The notes: generated by a model from the sequence alone, not told the origin. Positions 1-5,243 are shown, numbered from the stretch's first letter. The stretch: DNA of 11,342 nucleotides from an uncultured Fusibacter sp. (GCA_937958285.1 CALFXQ010000278.1:1-11342); one strand, 5' to 3'. Numbers and translations are program-made.

Positions 1-92
1 CACCAATCGCAATCGAGCAAGGTTTGAACTTCTCAATCCGTGAAGGCGGCCGTACTGTTGGCGCTGGCGCGGTAGCATCAATCATCGAATAA
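1..92 (+). CDS. tuf: Elongation factor Tu, C-terminal end (partial)
   Basis: The first two bases complete a codon begun outside the window. The next 29 codons, from position 3, encode the end of EF-Tu, including the conserved run REGGRTVGAG, and finish SIIE with TAA at 90-92. EF-Tu is the cytoplasmic GTPase that delivers aminoacyl-tRNA to the ribosomal A site. This piece is the last strand of beta-barrel domain 3; the GTPase domain lies upstream of the window. The family's usual ending is very similar (GAGVVTKIIE), so the identification is firm. In Bacillota tuf commonly closes the str block (rpsL, rpsG, fusA, tuf) just before the S10 block, which matches the gene that follows here. A strong terminator begins 24 nt after the stop codon, so tuf transcription probably ends before rpsJ. 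Confidence 0.95.
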   Translation, partial: PIAIEQGLNFSIREGGRTVGAGAVASIIE

Positions 93-115
93 CTTCCTGT
101 TAAGGAAGTCTAGTA

Positions 116-148
116 CAAGCGCAGAGGAAACTCTGCGCTTGCTATTTT
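116..148 (+). terminator. Intrinsic terminator after tuf
   Basis: A perfect 11-bp stem pairs 116-126 (CAAGCGCAGAG) with 131-141 (CTCTGCGCTTG) around a GAAA tetraloop, a GNRA loop. It is followed by CTATTTT, a short and slightly interrupted U tract. Its place just after the tuf stop codon fits a factor-independent terminator. A weaker 6-bp stem (92-97 with 104-109) lies between the stop codon and this hairpin. The modest U tract may leave some read-through into the S10 leader. Confidence 0.85.
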
Positions 149-179
149 CATATGTTAAGCAATGTTAATAAAAAACGGC

Positions 180-197
180 AATTATTCATGAATAATT
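180..197. promoter_or_regulatory. Perfect 18-bp AT-rich palindrome upstream of the S10 promoter
   Basis: AATTATTCATGAATAATT reads the same on both strands over all 18 positions. It ends 3 bp before the candidate -35 element, so its centre would lie near -47 relative to the inferred transcription start. Together with the A-rich stretch 166-175 it could be an UP element contacted by RNA polymerase alpha, or an operator for a dimeric regulator. Which one is inference; the symmetry itself is seen directly. Confidence 0.45.
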
Positions 198-200
198 TGC

Positions 201-229
201 TTGCCGAACGCAGCGTGTTCGTATATACT
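201..229 (+). promoter_or_regulatory. Candidate sigma-A promoter of the S10-spc operon
   Basis: TTGCCG (201-206, 4 of 6 matches to TTGACA) is separated by exactly 17 bp from TATACT (224-229, 5 of 6 matches to TATAAT). Transcription would start near 236, giving a leader of about 195 nt before rpsJ. The site lies after the tuf terminator and below AT-rich DNA, as expected for a strong ribosomal promoter. The 17-bp spacer contains an imperfect inverted repeat (CGAAC-N7-GTTCG, 205-221). An overlapping -35 choice (TTGCTT, 197-202) has poorer spacing. Confidence 0.6.
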
Positions 230-235
230 ATAGTA

Positions 236-431
236 GCATGTTTGTACTGCGATGATGCGGGAAGTTACTGGTTACGGCCAAGATCAGAGAATTTCCGCAG
301 AGAACAGTCCGCTCATAAGAAGTGGGCGAGCTAAGGAGACTTAGCTTTTGTTTACGGTCTAACCGTGAACGCCCGGCTAAGTTTTCGATAGCTAGAGGAA
401 ACGCGTGTTTATTATTTAAGGAGGAAACTTC
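236..431 (+). promoter_or_regulatory. Structured 5' leader of the S10 operon
   Basis: This roughly 195-nt untranslated stretch contains several possible stems. One pairs 257-263 with 292-298 (7 bp with one GU) and encloses a small hairpin with a TACG loop (269-272 with 277-280). A terminator-like hairpin lies at 328-347. Another hairpin pairs 350-358 with 362-370 (9 bp with one GU, loop CTA). Segment 340-345 (CTTAGC) can pair either with GCTAAG at 330-335 or with the identical GCTAAG at 376-381, so two folds exclude each other. In E. coli the S10 leader mediates feedback by L4 through transcription attenuation and translation; a comparable role here is inference. No convincing leader peptide is seen. 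A strong ribosome binding site (AAGGAGG, 418-424) ends the leader. Confidence 0.5.
328..353 (+). terminator. Terminator-like hairpin in the S10 leader (possible attenuator)
   Basis: Positions 328-335 pair with 340-347 (8 bp including one GU) around a GAGA tetraloop, and the downstream strand runs into TTTTGTTT. This has the form of an intrinsic terminator about 100 nt into the leader. The stem is weaker than the one after tuf, so termination would be partial. An alternative pairing of its 3' strand with 376-386 would abolish it, which suggests attenuation, but this has not been computed or tested. Confidence 0.4.
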
Positions 432-743
432 ATGGCTAACACACAAAAAATCAGAATTAGATTGAAGTCTTACGATCACAAAATTCTTGATGGCGCAGCA
501 GCAAAAATTGTTGAGACAGCTAAAAGAACTGGTGCAGAGGTTGCTGGTCCAGTGCCGCTTCCAACAAAGAAAGAAATCATCACAATCCTTCGTGCGGTTC
601 ACAAGTACAAAGATTCTCGTGAACAGTTCGAAATGCGCACACACAAGCGCTTAATCGACATTTTGAGCCCAACTGCAAAAACTGTTGATGCACTCACAAA
701 ACTAGATCTACCAGCTGGTGTAGATATAGAAATCAAACTTTAA
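432..743 (+). CDS. rpsJ: 30S ribosomal protein S10
   Basis: S10 (uS10) belongs to the head of the small subunit and, as NusE, also takes part in the NusA/B/G antitermination complex. The 103 residues match the family's usual length. Visible family features are the N-terminal strand KIRIRLKSYDHKILD (residues 6-20), the VAGPVPLPTKKE segment on the extended loop (about 37-48), and the EQFEMRTHKRLIDI motif (about 64-77). The ATG is preceded by AAGGAGG ending 7 nt upstream, which settles the start. It is the first gene of the S10 operon and follows the long structured leader. A 91-nt gap separates it from rplC, unusually large for this cluster. No anomalies are seen in the protein. Confidence 0.98.
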   Translation: MANTQKIRIRLKSYDHKILDGAAAKIVETAKRTGAEVAGPVPLPTKKEIITILRAVHKYKDSREQFEMRTHKRLIDILSPTAKTVDALTKLDLPAGVDIEIKL

Positions 744-834
744 TTTTAAAGCTAACATCAAGGTTGAAGAAACCCTGGTAGCTTAGAATGATTGCGGTAG
801 CAATCCGCTGTAAGATTAACAGGAGGTGTTTTTT
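744..834 (+). promoter_or_regulatory. rpsJ-rplC intergenic region with several possible hairpins
   Basis: This 91-nt gap is the largest inside the operon. Position 749-754 (AAGCTA) pairs with 779-784 (TAGCTT), enclosing a weak stem 762-765 with 771-774. A second perfect 6-bp hairpin pairs 790-795 (GATTGC) with 800-805 (GCAATC), loop GGTA. A 4-bp stem, 818-821 with 827-830, places the rplC Shine-Dalgarno GGAGG in its loop. No promoter or terminator is convincing. It may be a second regulatory leader or a processing site. Confidence 0.35.
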
Positions 835-1467
835 ATGAAAGGTATTCTCGGCAGAAAAATTGGTATGACTCAAATTTTTGACGAAAACGGCCAATTTGTG
901 CCCGTATCTGTTGTTGAAGCTGGTCCTGTGTTTGTAACACAGATCAAGACTGTTGCTAACGATGGTTACAATGCAATTCAAGTAGGTTTTGAGCCTAAGA
1001 AGGAAAGCAGAACGAATAAACCTGAAAAAGGTCATTTCGCTAAGGCTAATGTTGGCCCTAAGCGCGTCGTCAGAGAGTTCAGAGTGGATTCTGTTGAAGG
1101 CTATGTCATTGGTCAAGAAGTAACAGCTTCTATGTTTGAAGGTGTTCAAATGATCGACGTCATGGGTACTTCAAAGGGTAAAGGAACAGAAGGTCCTATA
1201 TCTCGTTGGAATCAATCAAGAGGCCCAGAGACTCACGGTTCTAAGTACCACAGAGGCGGCGGTTCAATTGGTGCGAACTCTTATCCAGCACGTGTAATCA
1301 AGGGTATGCACATGGCTGGTAGAATGGGCAACGAGCGCGTAACTGTTCAAAATCTTGAGCTCGTACGCGTTGACGCAGAGCGAAATCTTCTTTTGGTAAA
1401 GGGTGCGATTCCTGGTCCAAAGGGCGGTCTTGTTATCGTTCAAGAAGCGGTTAAGGCTTCTAAGTAA
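835..1467 (+). CDS. rplC: 50S ribosomal protein L3
   Basis: L3 (uL3) binds domain VI of 23S rRNA, nucleates 50S assembly and sends a long loop toward the peptidyl transferase centre. The 210-residue product begins MKGILGRKIGMTQIF, the usual family start. It carries the GTSKGKG motif, the central extension around GSIGAN (residues 143-148) and the near-invariant RVDAERNLLLVKGA strand close to the C terminus. The ATG at 835 is preferred: an upstream in-frame GTG at 826 overlaps the AGGAGG ribosome binding site (821-826). The residue that aligns with the methylated Gln150 of E. coli L3 appears to be Ala147, so PrmB-type methylation is not expected. It sits 26 nt before rplD. Confidence 0.98.
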   Translation: MKGILGRKIGMTQIFDENGQFVPVSVVEAGPVFVTQIKTVANDGYNAIQVGFEPKKESRTNKPEKGHFAKANVGPKRVVREFRVDSVEGYVIGQEVTASMFEGVQMIDVMGTSKGKGTEGPISRWNQSRGPETHGSKYHRGGGSIGANSYPARVIKGMHMAGRMGNERVTVQNLELVRVDAERNLLLVKGAIPGPKGGLVIVQEAVKASK

Positions 1468-1493
1468 TCTGGATTAGGAAAGGAGGAATTATT

Positions 1494-2117
1494 GTGCCTA
1501 CTATTAATGTGTTAAACATTCAAGGTCAAAAAGTCGACACGTTGAACCTCAACGATGCGGTTTTTAATACTGAAGTAAACGCAAGCGTGCTTCACGAAGC
1601 GGTAAAGAATTACCTTGCAAATCAACGTCAAGGTACACACGCTGCCAAAACTCGCGCGGAAGTTCGCGGAGGTGGCAAGAAGCCATTTAAACAAAAGGGA
1701 ACTGGTCGTGCTCGTCAAGGTACAATCCGTGCACCTCACTTTGTTGGCGGTGGTGTTGCTTTTGCTAAAAAGCCAAGAGATTTCAGCTATGCGCTTCCTA
1801 AGAAAGTTAAGCGTTTGGCAATGACTTCTGCACTCAGCTCAAAAGTTAAAGCAAATGAATTGGTGGTACTCGATGAGTTCCAACTCAATGAAATCAAAAC
1901 AAAGTCAGTGCTTGACGTACTTAAGAATGTCAATGCTGGCAAAAAGACGTTGGTATACACGTTGGAAGTAAACGAGAATGTTTACAAGTCAGCGCGCAAT
2001 ATCGAAGGCGTAAAAGCGACTTTCGTCGGCGAAATCAACGTTTACGATATTCTCAATGCCAACACACTGGTGCTCACAAAAGCAGTAGTACAAAAAATTG
2101 AGGAGGTGTATTCATAA
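1494..2117 (+). CDS. rplD: 50S ribosomal protein L4
   Basis: L4 (uL4) is an early 50S assembly protein whose extended loop lines the constriction of the nascent-peptide tunnel. In E. coli it also represses its own operon. The product has 207 residues, the family's normal length. The tunnel loop is plain at about residues 58-90 (GGGKKPFKQKGTGRARQG, then PHFVGGGVAF), followed by the globular domain with LDEF and the C-terminal beta strands. Translation starts at GTG 1494 behind GGAAAGGAGG. The stop codon TAA (2115-2117) shares its last base with the rplW ATG, a coupled arrangement. Given the structured leader before rpsJ, L4 is the natural candidate for feedback control, but that is inferred by analogy only. 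Confidence 0.98.
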   Translation: MPTINVLNIQGQKVDTLNLNDAVFNTEVNASVLHEAVKNYLANQRQGTHAAKTRAEVRGGGKKPFKQKGTGRARQGTIRAPHFVGGGVAFAKKPRDFSYALPKKVKRLAMTSALSSKVKANELVVLDEFQLNEIKTKSVLDVLKNVNAGKKTLVYTLEVNENVYKSARNIEGVKATFVGEINVYDILNANTLVLTKAVVQKIEEVYS

Positions 2118-2407
2118 TGAAAACGGCATACGATGTAGTGGTTAAGCCAATTATCACTGAACACTCCATGTCTCAATCTTCTGAGCGCAAGTATACTTTC
2201 GAAGTAGACAAGAGATCAAATAAAACTGAAATCAAAGACGCTCTCGAGACGATCTTTGGCATCACAGTTGCTGACGTTAACACGGTTGTTGTAAAAGGCA
2301 AGCCAAAGCGTCAAGGACGTTTCGTCGGAACAACTAAAACATGGAAAAAAGCGATTGTCACTTTAACAGCTAACAGCAAAGAAATTGAATTCTTTGAAGG
2401 TATGTAA
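2117..2407 (+). CDS. rplW: 50S ribosomal protein L23
   Basis: L23 (uL23) sits at the tunnel exit on domain III of 23S rRNA and is the docking site for trigger factor and signal recognition particle. The 96-residue product shows the family start (DVVVKPIITEHS), the YTFEVDKRSNKTEIKDALETIF helix region (about 26-47), and the KGKPKRQGRFVG basic loop followed by WKKAIVTL (about 75-82). Its ATG overlaps the rplD stop by one nucleotide, and its ribosome binding site (GAGGAGGT) lies inside the end of rplD, so translation of the two is probably coupled. Length and motifs are ordinary for the bacterial family. Confidence 0.97.
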   Translation: MKTAYDVVVKPIITEHSMSQSSERKYTFEVDKRSNKTEIKDALETIFGITVADVNTVVVKGKPKRQGRFVGTTKTWKKAIVTLTANSKEIEFFEGM

Positions 2408-2432
2408 TTAATCAAAGAAGGAGGGAAAAAAC

Positions 2433-3269
2433 ATGGGTATCAAAAAATTTAAACCTACTTCACCTGCAAGAAGACAGATGACGGTTTCTACCTTTGAGGA
2501 AATCACTAAAACAACGCCTGAAAAAAGCTTGGTCGAAGTAATCAAGAAGACTTCTGGTCGTAACAATCAAGGTAAGATCACTGTGCGTCACAAAGGTGGC
2601 GGTACGCGCGTTAAATACAGAATTATCGATTTTAAACGCACAAAAGACAATGTTCCTGCAAAAGTTGAGGCCATTGAGTACGATCCAAATCGTTCGGCAA
2701 ACATCGCACTTTTAATTTATGCAGATGGTGAGCGTCGCTACATTATCGCACCGCATAAGTTAACTGTTGGCGACAGTGTTGTCAGCGGCACAGAAAATGT
2801 GGATATCAAAATCGGCAATGCAATGCCACTTAAGGCGATGCCTGTTGGTACAACAATTCACAATATCGAGCTCAAGCCTGGCAAGGGCGCTCAATTAGTA
2901 CGTTCAGCTGGCTTGTCTGCTCAGTTGATGGCTAAAGAAGGCGATTATGCATCGTTGAGATTGCCATCTGGCGAAGTGAGAATGGTCCGTTCTGAGTGCC
3001 GTGCTACAGTAGGCGTCGTCGGAAACTCTGACCACTTCAACATCACAATCGGCAAAGCTGGTCGTAAGCGCAATATGGGCATTCGCCCAACAGTTCGTGG
3101 ATCTGTAATGAACCCGAATGACCATCCACACGGTGGTGGTGAAGGTAGATCGCCAATCGGTCGTCCTAACCCAGTTACACCTTGGGGTAAACCAGCTCTT
3201 GGTTACAAAACTAGAAAGAAAAACAAATCATCAAATAAGTTCGTTGTTAAATCAAGACACGCGAAATAG
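2433..3269 (+). CDS. rplB: 50S ribosomal protein L2
   Basis: L2 (uL2) is a core 23S rRNA-binding protein needed for subunit joining and peptidyl transferase assembly. The 278 residues agree with the family length. The N-terminal OB-fold part includes GRNNQGKITVRHKGGG (about 42-57), the SH3-like part includes the GNAMPL segment, and the C-terminal region holds the invariant MNPNDHPHGGGEGRS loop with the functionally important histidine, followed by RPNPVTPWGKP and a basic tail. The ATG is preceded by AAGGAGGG. After the stop codon comes a 57-nt gap with two competing hairpins before rpsS. Nothing in the protein is unusual. Confidence 0.98.
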   Translation: MGIKKFKPTSPARRQMTVSTFEEITKTTPEKSLVEVIKKTSGRNNQGKITVRHKGGGTRVKYRIIDFKRTKDNVPAKVEAIEYDPNRSANIALLIYADGERRYIIAPHKLTVGDSVVSGTENVDIKIGNAMPLKAMPVGTTIHNIELKPGKGAQLVRSAGLSAQLMAKEGDYASLRLPSGEVRMVRSECRATVGVVGNSDHFNITIGKAGRKRNMGIRPTVRGSVMNPNDHPHGGGEGRSPIGRPNPVTPWGKPALGYKTRKKNKSSNKFVVKSRHAK

Positions 3270-3326
3270 TAAGGCGAGCTGGAGTAAAGCTCCAGCGAGC
3301 TTTCAATTCGGAGGGAGGACTAGCAA
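3270..3326 (+). promoter_or_regulatory. rplB-rpsS intergenic element with two mutually exclusive hairpins
   Basis: Hairpin one pairs 3278-3284 (GCTGGAG) with 3290-3296 (CTCCAGC), loop of 5 nt. Hairpin two pairs 3286-3292 (AAAGCTC) with 3297-3303 (GAGCTTT), loop CAGC. They share 3290-3292 and their remaining strands interleave, so only one can form at a time. GCGAGCT occurs twice, at 3274-3280 and 3295-3301. The rpsS ribosome binding site (GGAGGGAGG, 3310-3318) follows 6 nt after hairpin two. Only TTT follows, so it is a poor intrinsic terminator; a processing, stability or translational switch role is possible. Confidence 0.45.
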
Positions 3327-3605
3327 ATGGGTAGATCTCTTAAAAAGGGACCTTTCATTCACAAGAGTTTACTTCGTAAAATCGAAGAGATGAATAAAGT
3401 AGAAGAGAAGAAAGTCGTGAAAACATGGTCGAGATCATCGACTATATTCCCGCAAATGATCGGTCACACGATTGCGGTGCACGATGGCAGAAAACATATC
3501 CCCGTTTATGTGACAGAAGAAATGATTGGTCACAAGCTGGGTGAGTTTGTCCCAACGAGAACTTTTAGAGGACACGCTGGCGACAAAACAAGCAAGAAGC
3601 GATAG
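3327..3605 (+). CDS. rpsS: 30S ribosomal protein S19
   Basis: S19 (uS19) lies in the head of the 30S subunit, pairs with S13 and contacts the A-site finger of 23S rRNA. The 92-residue product has the classic start MGRSLKKGPFI, the SRSSTIFPQMIGHTIAVHDGRKHIPVYV core (about 37-64), and the C-terminal signature GHKLGEFVPTRTFRGHAG (about 69-86). The start ATG has the ribosome binding site GGAGGGAGG 8 nt upstream. It is preceded by the 57-nt gap with alternative hairpins and followed closely by rplV (12 nt). Confidence 0.98.
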   Translation: MGRSLKKGPFIHKSLLRKIEEMNKVEEKKVVKTWSRSSTIFPQMIGHTIAVHDGRKHIPVYVTEEMIGHKLGEFVPTRTFRGHAGDKTSKKR

Positions 3606-3617
3606 GAGGTAAGAACA

Positions 3618-3953
3618 GTGAAGGCTAAAGCTGTTGCGAAATACATTAGAATCTCTCCAAGAAAAATGAAGCCTATCTGCGACCTTGTCAGAGGCAAAAA
3701 TGCTAAAGAGGCTATGGCAATTCTCCAATTCACACCACGTAAAGGTGCTAGATTGTTGAATAAAGTGCTCAAGTCTGCAGTTGCCAATGCGGAAAATAAT
3801 TTCGAAATGAACGCTGAAGCGCTTATGGTCGCTGAAGTGTTCGCTAATCAAGGTCCTACAATGAAGCGCTGGAAAGCGGGTTCTATGGGCAGAGCAAATC
3901 CTCGCCTCATCAGAACTTCACATATCGGCGTTGTGGTAGCAGAAAAGGAATAA
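3618..3953 (+). CDS. rplV: 50S ribosomal protein L22
   Basis: L22 (uL22) contacts all 23S rRNA domains, and its long beta hairpin lines the peptide exit tunnel. The 111 residues include the N-terminal ISPRKMKPICDLVRGK motif (about 12-27), the SAVANAENN helix (53-61), the tunnel hairpin GPTMKRWKAGSMGRA (79-93) and the RTSHIGVVV end (99-107). Start is GTG 3618 behind TAGGAGGT. The stretch KAGS at 86-89 differs from the RPRA-type sequence that family members usually carry at this place. Met82-Lys83-Arg84, whose deletion in E. coli gives macrolide resistance, is present. The ribosome binding site of rpsC starts within the stop codon region. Confidence 0.97.
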   Translation: MKAKAVAKYIRISPRKMKPICDLVRGKNAKEAMAILQFTPRKGARLLNKVLKSAVANAENNFEMNAEALMVAEVFANQGPTMKRWKAGSMGRANPRLIRTSHIGVVVAEKE

Positions 3954-3965
3954 GGAGGGTGCACG

Positions 3966-4769
3966 ATGGGTCAAAAGGTTAACCCACATGGTCTTAGAGT
4001 CGGCATTATTAAGGACTGGGACTCAAAATGGTACGCAAACAAGAAAAATTTCTCTAACTACTTAGTAGAAGACTTTAGAATTCGTGAATTCGTGAAAAAA
4101 GAACTTTTCACAGCTGGTATTTCACGCGTTTATATCGACCGCCTTGCAAACGAGCGCGTTCACATCAATATCTTTACTGCTAAGCCTGGCATGATCGTTG
4201 GTCGTGGCGGAGAAAGCATCAAAACGCTTAAAGATGCCTTAGAAGGTATCACTAAGAAAGAAGTTAAACTCGATATTTCTGAAGTGCAAAACGTGGATAG
4301 CGATGCACAATTGGTTGCAGAGAATGTCGCTTCATCACTTGAGCGTCGTATCTCATTCCGTCGTGCAATGAAGCAAGTTATGGGCCGTGCAATGCGCGCT
4401 GGCGCACTTGGTATCAAAGTTATGGTATCAGGTCGTTTGAATGGCGCTGAGATTGCTCGTTCTGAAAGCTATGCTGAAGGTAACGTTCCACTCTCAACAC
4501 TTCGTGCAAACATCGACTACGGCTTTGCAGAAGCAGATACTGCTTACGGCAAAATCGGCGTCAAAATTTGGATCTACACAGGTGAAGTGCTTCCACAAAT
4601 CAGTGAAGCAACACGCCTTGTCAGAAAAGAAGCGCGTACAGCTAAAGCAGCTGCACCAAACGCTAAAAAAAGACGTCCTTCAAACCCAGAAGGTAAAGAT
4701 AATCGAGGTAAACGTCCACAAGGTAACAGAAAGCCACAAGGCGATCGCAGACCACAGGGCGAAAGATAA
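3966..4769 (+). CDS. rpsC: 30S ribosomal protein S3 with an extended basic tail
   Basis: S3 (uS3) forms part of the mRNA entry tunnel and its helicase activity in the 30S head. It starts MGQKVNPHGLRVGI, the family signature. A KH domain with the GRGG loop lies near residues 78-81, and the C-terminal domain ends in the conserved IYTGEVLP (about 203-210). Bacillus S3 ends a few residues later at about 218. Here the product is 267 residues, with a 57-residue tail rich in Lys, Arg, Pro and Ala that closes with three imperfect PQGxR units (about 250-267). The tail is likely disordered and RNA-binding, by inference. Codon use in the tail is similar to the rest. ATG is preceded by AAGGAGGG; the next gene starts 36 nt on. 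Confidence 0.97.
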   Translation: MGQKVNPHGLRVGIIKDWDSKWYANKKNFSNYLVEDFRIREFVKKELFTAGISRVYIDRLANERVHINIFTAKPGMIVGRGGESIKTLKDALEGITKKEVKLDISEVQNVDSDAQLVAENVASSLERRISFRRAMKQVMGRAMRAGALGIKVMVSGRLNGAEIARSESYAEGNVPLSTLRANIDYGFAEADTAYGKIGVKIWIYTGEVLPQISEATRLVRKEARTAKAAAPNAKKRRPSNPEGKDNRGKRPQGNRKPQGDRRPQGER

Positions 4770-4805
4770 TAAGCGCATAGGAATGTTGCAAAGGAGGCTA
4801 AATTC

Positions 4806-5243
4806 ATGTTAATGCCTAAAAGAGTAAAGCGCCGTAGAGTGCACAGAGGTCGCATGAAAGGTCATGCGCATAAAGGTAACACTGTGACTTACGGTGAGTA
4901 CGGCCTACAAGCGATGGAGCCATGCTGGATTACTTCAAATCAAATTGAGGCAGCTCGTATCGCAATTAATAGAAAAATCAAGCGTGGTGGTAAAGTTTGG
5001 ATCAAAATTTTCCCACACAAGCCAATCACACAAAAGCCAGCTGAAACGCGCATGGGTGCCGGTAAAGGTTCACCTGAGTACTGGGTAGCGGTTGTTAAAC
5101 CGGGCCGTATCATGTTCGAGCTTTCTGGTGTTAGTGAAGAACTCGCAAGAGAAGCAATGAGATTGGCATCCATGAAGTTGCCAATTACTTGTAAGTTCGT
5201 TAAGCGTGAGAACGTTGAAGGTGGTGTGTCTAATGAAAGCTAA
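4806..5243 (+). CDS. rplP: 50S ribosomal protein L16
   Basis: L16 (uL16) is a late 50S assembly protein that supports the A-site tRNA elbow and the peptidyl transferase centre. The 145-residue product begins MLMPKRVKRRRVHRGRMKG, the typical family start, and has the central motif RMGAGKGSPEYWVAVVKPGR (about 79-98) and the SEELAREAMRLASMKLP helix (about 108-124). The first ATG, 4806, is chosen because the MLMPKR start is conserved; the second ATG (4812) would drop two residues. AAAGGAGG precedes it. The gene ends inside rpmC: its last 11 nt overlap the rpmC start in another frame, indicating translational coupling. Confidence 0.97.
   Translation: MLMPKRVKRRRVHRGRMKGHAHKGNTVTYGEYGLQAMEPCWITSNQIEAARIAINRKIKRGGKVWIKIFPHKPITQKPAETRMGAGKGSPEYWVAVVKPGRIMFELSGVSEELAREAMRLASMKLPITCKFVKRENVEGGVSNES

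Noticed and set aside
92..109. Hairpin right after the tuf stop codon as the terminator
   Set aside because: The 6-bp stem is short and lacks a U tract; the 11-bp hairpin just downstream is far better.
180..197. ArgR operator
   Set aside because: The ARG box needs TGAAT followed by ATTCA with a short AT spacer. Here the arms are in reverse order (ATTCA then TGAAT).
205..221. LexA (SOS) operator in the S10 promoter
   Set aside because: The half-sites CGAAC and GTTCG fit, but the Gram-positive LexA box has 4 bases between them and this has 7. SOS control of the main ribosomal operon would also be odd.
152..334. A 60-codon open frame across the promoter and leader region before rpsJ
   Set aside because: It begins before the predicted promoter, has no ribosome binding site, resembles no family I know, and covers the palindrome, promoter and leader stems. 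It is an accidental frame.
228..644. A 138-codon minus-strand open frame over the leader and rpsJ
   Set aside because: It lies antisense to a certain gene, has no ribosome binding site and a composition typical of the reverse complement of a ribosomal gene. The same holds for all other minus-strand frames in the window.
826..834. GTG at 826 as the start of rplC
   Set aside because: It overlaps the AGGAGG ribosome binding site and would add three residues before the conserved MKGILGRK start.
3278..3303. Intrinsic terminator between rplB and rpsS
   Set aside because: The first hairpin is followed by GAGCTTT and the second ends in only three T residues within its own stem, then CAATT. No proper U tract follows, and the operon continues.
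5206..5232. GTG at 5206 as the start of rpmC
   Set aside because: It has no suitable ribosome binding site and would add nine residues not found in L29; ATG 5233 gives the family start MKAKQLRDL.
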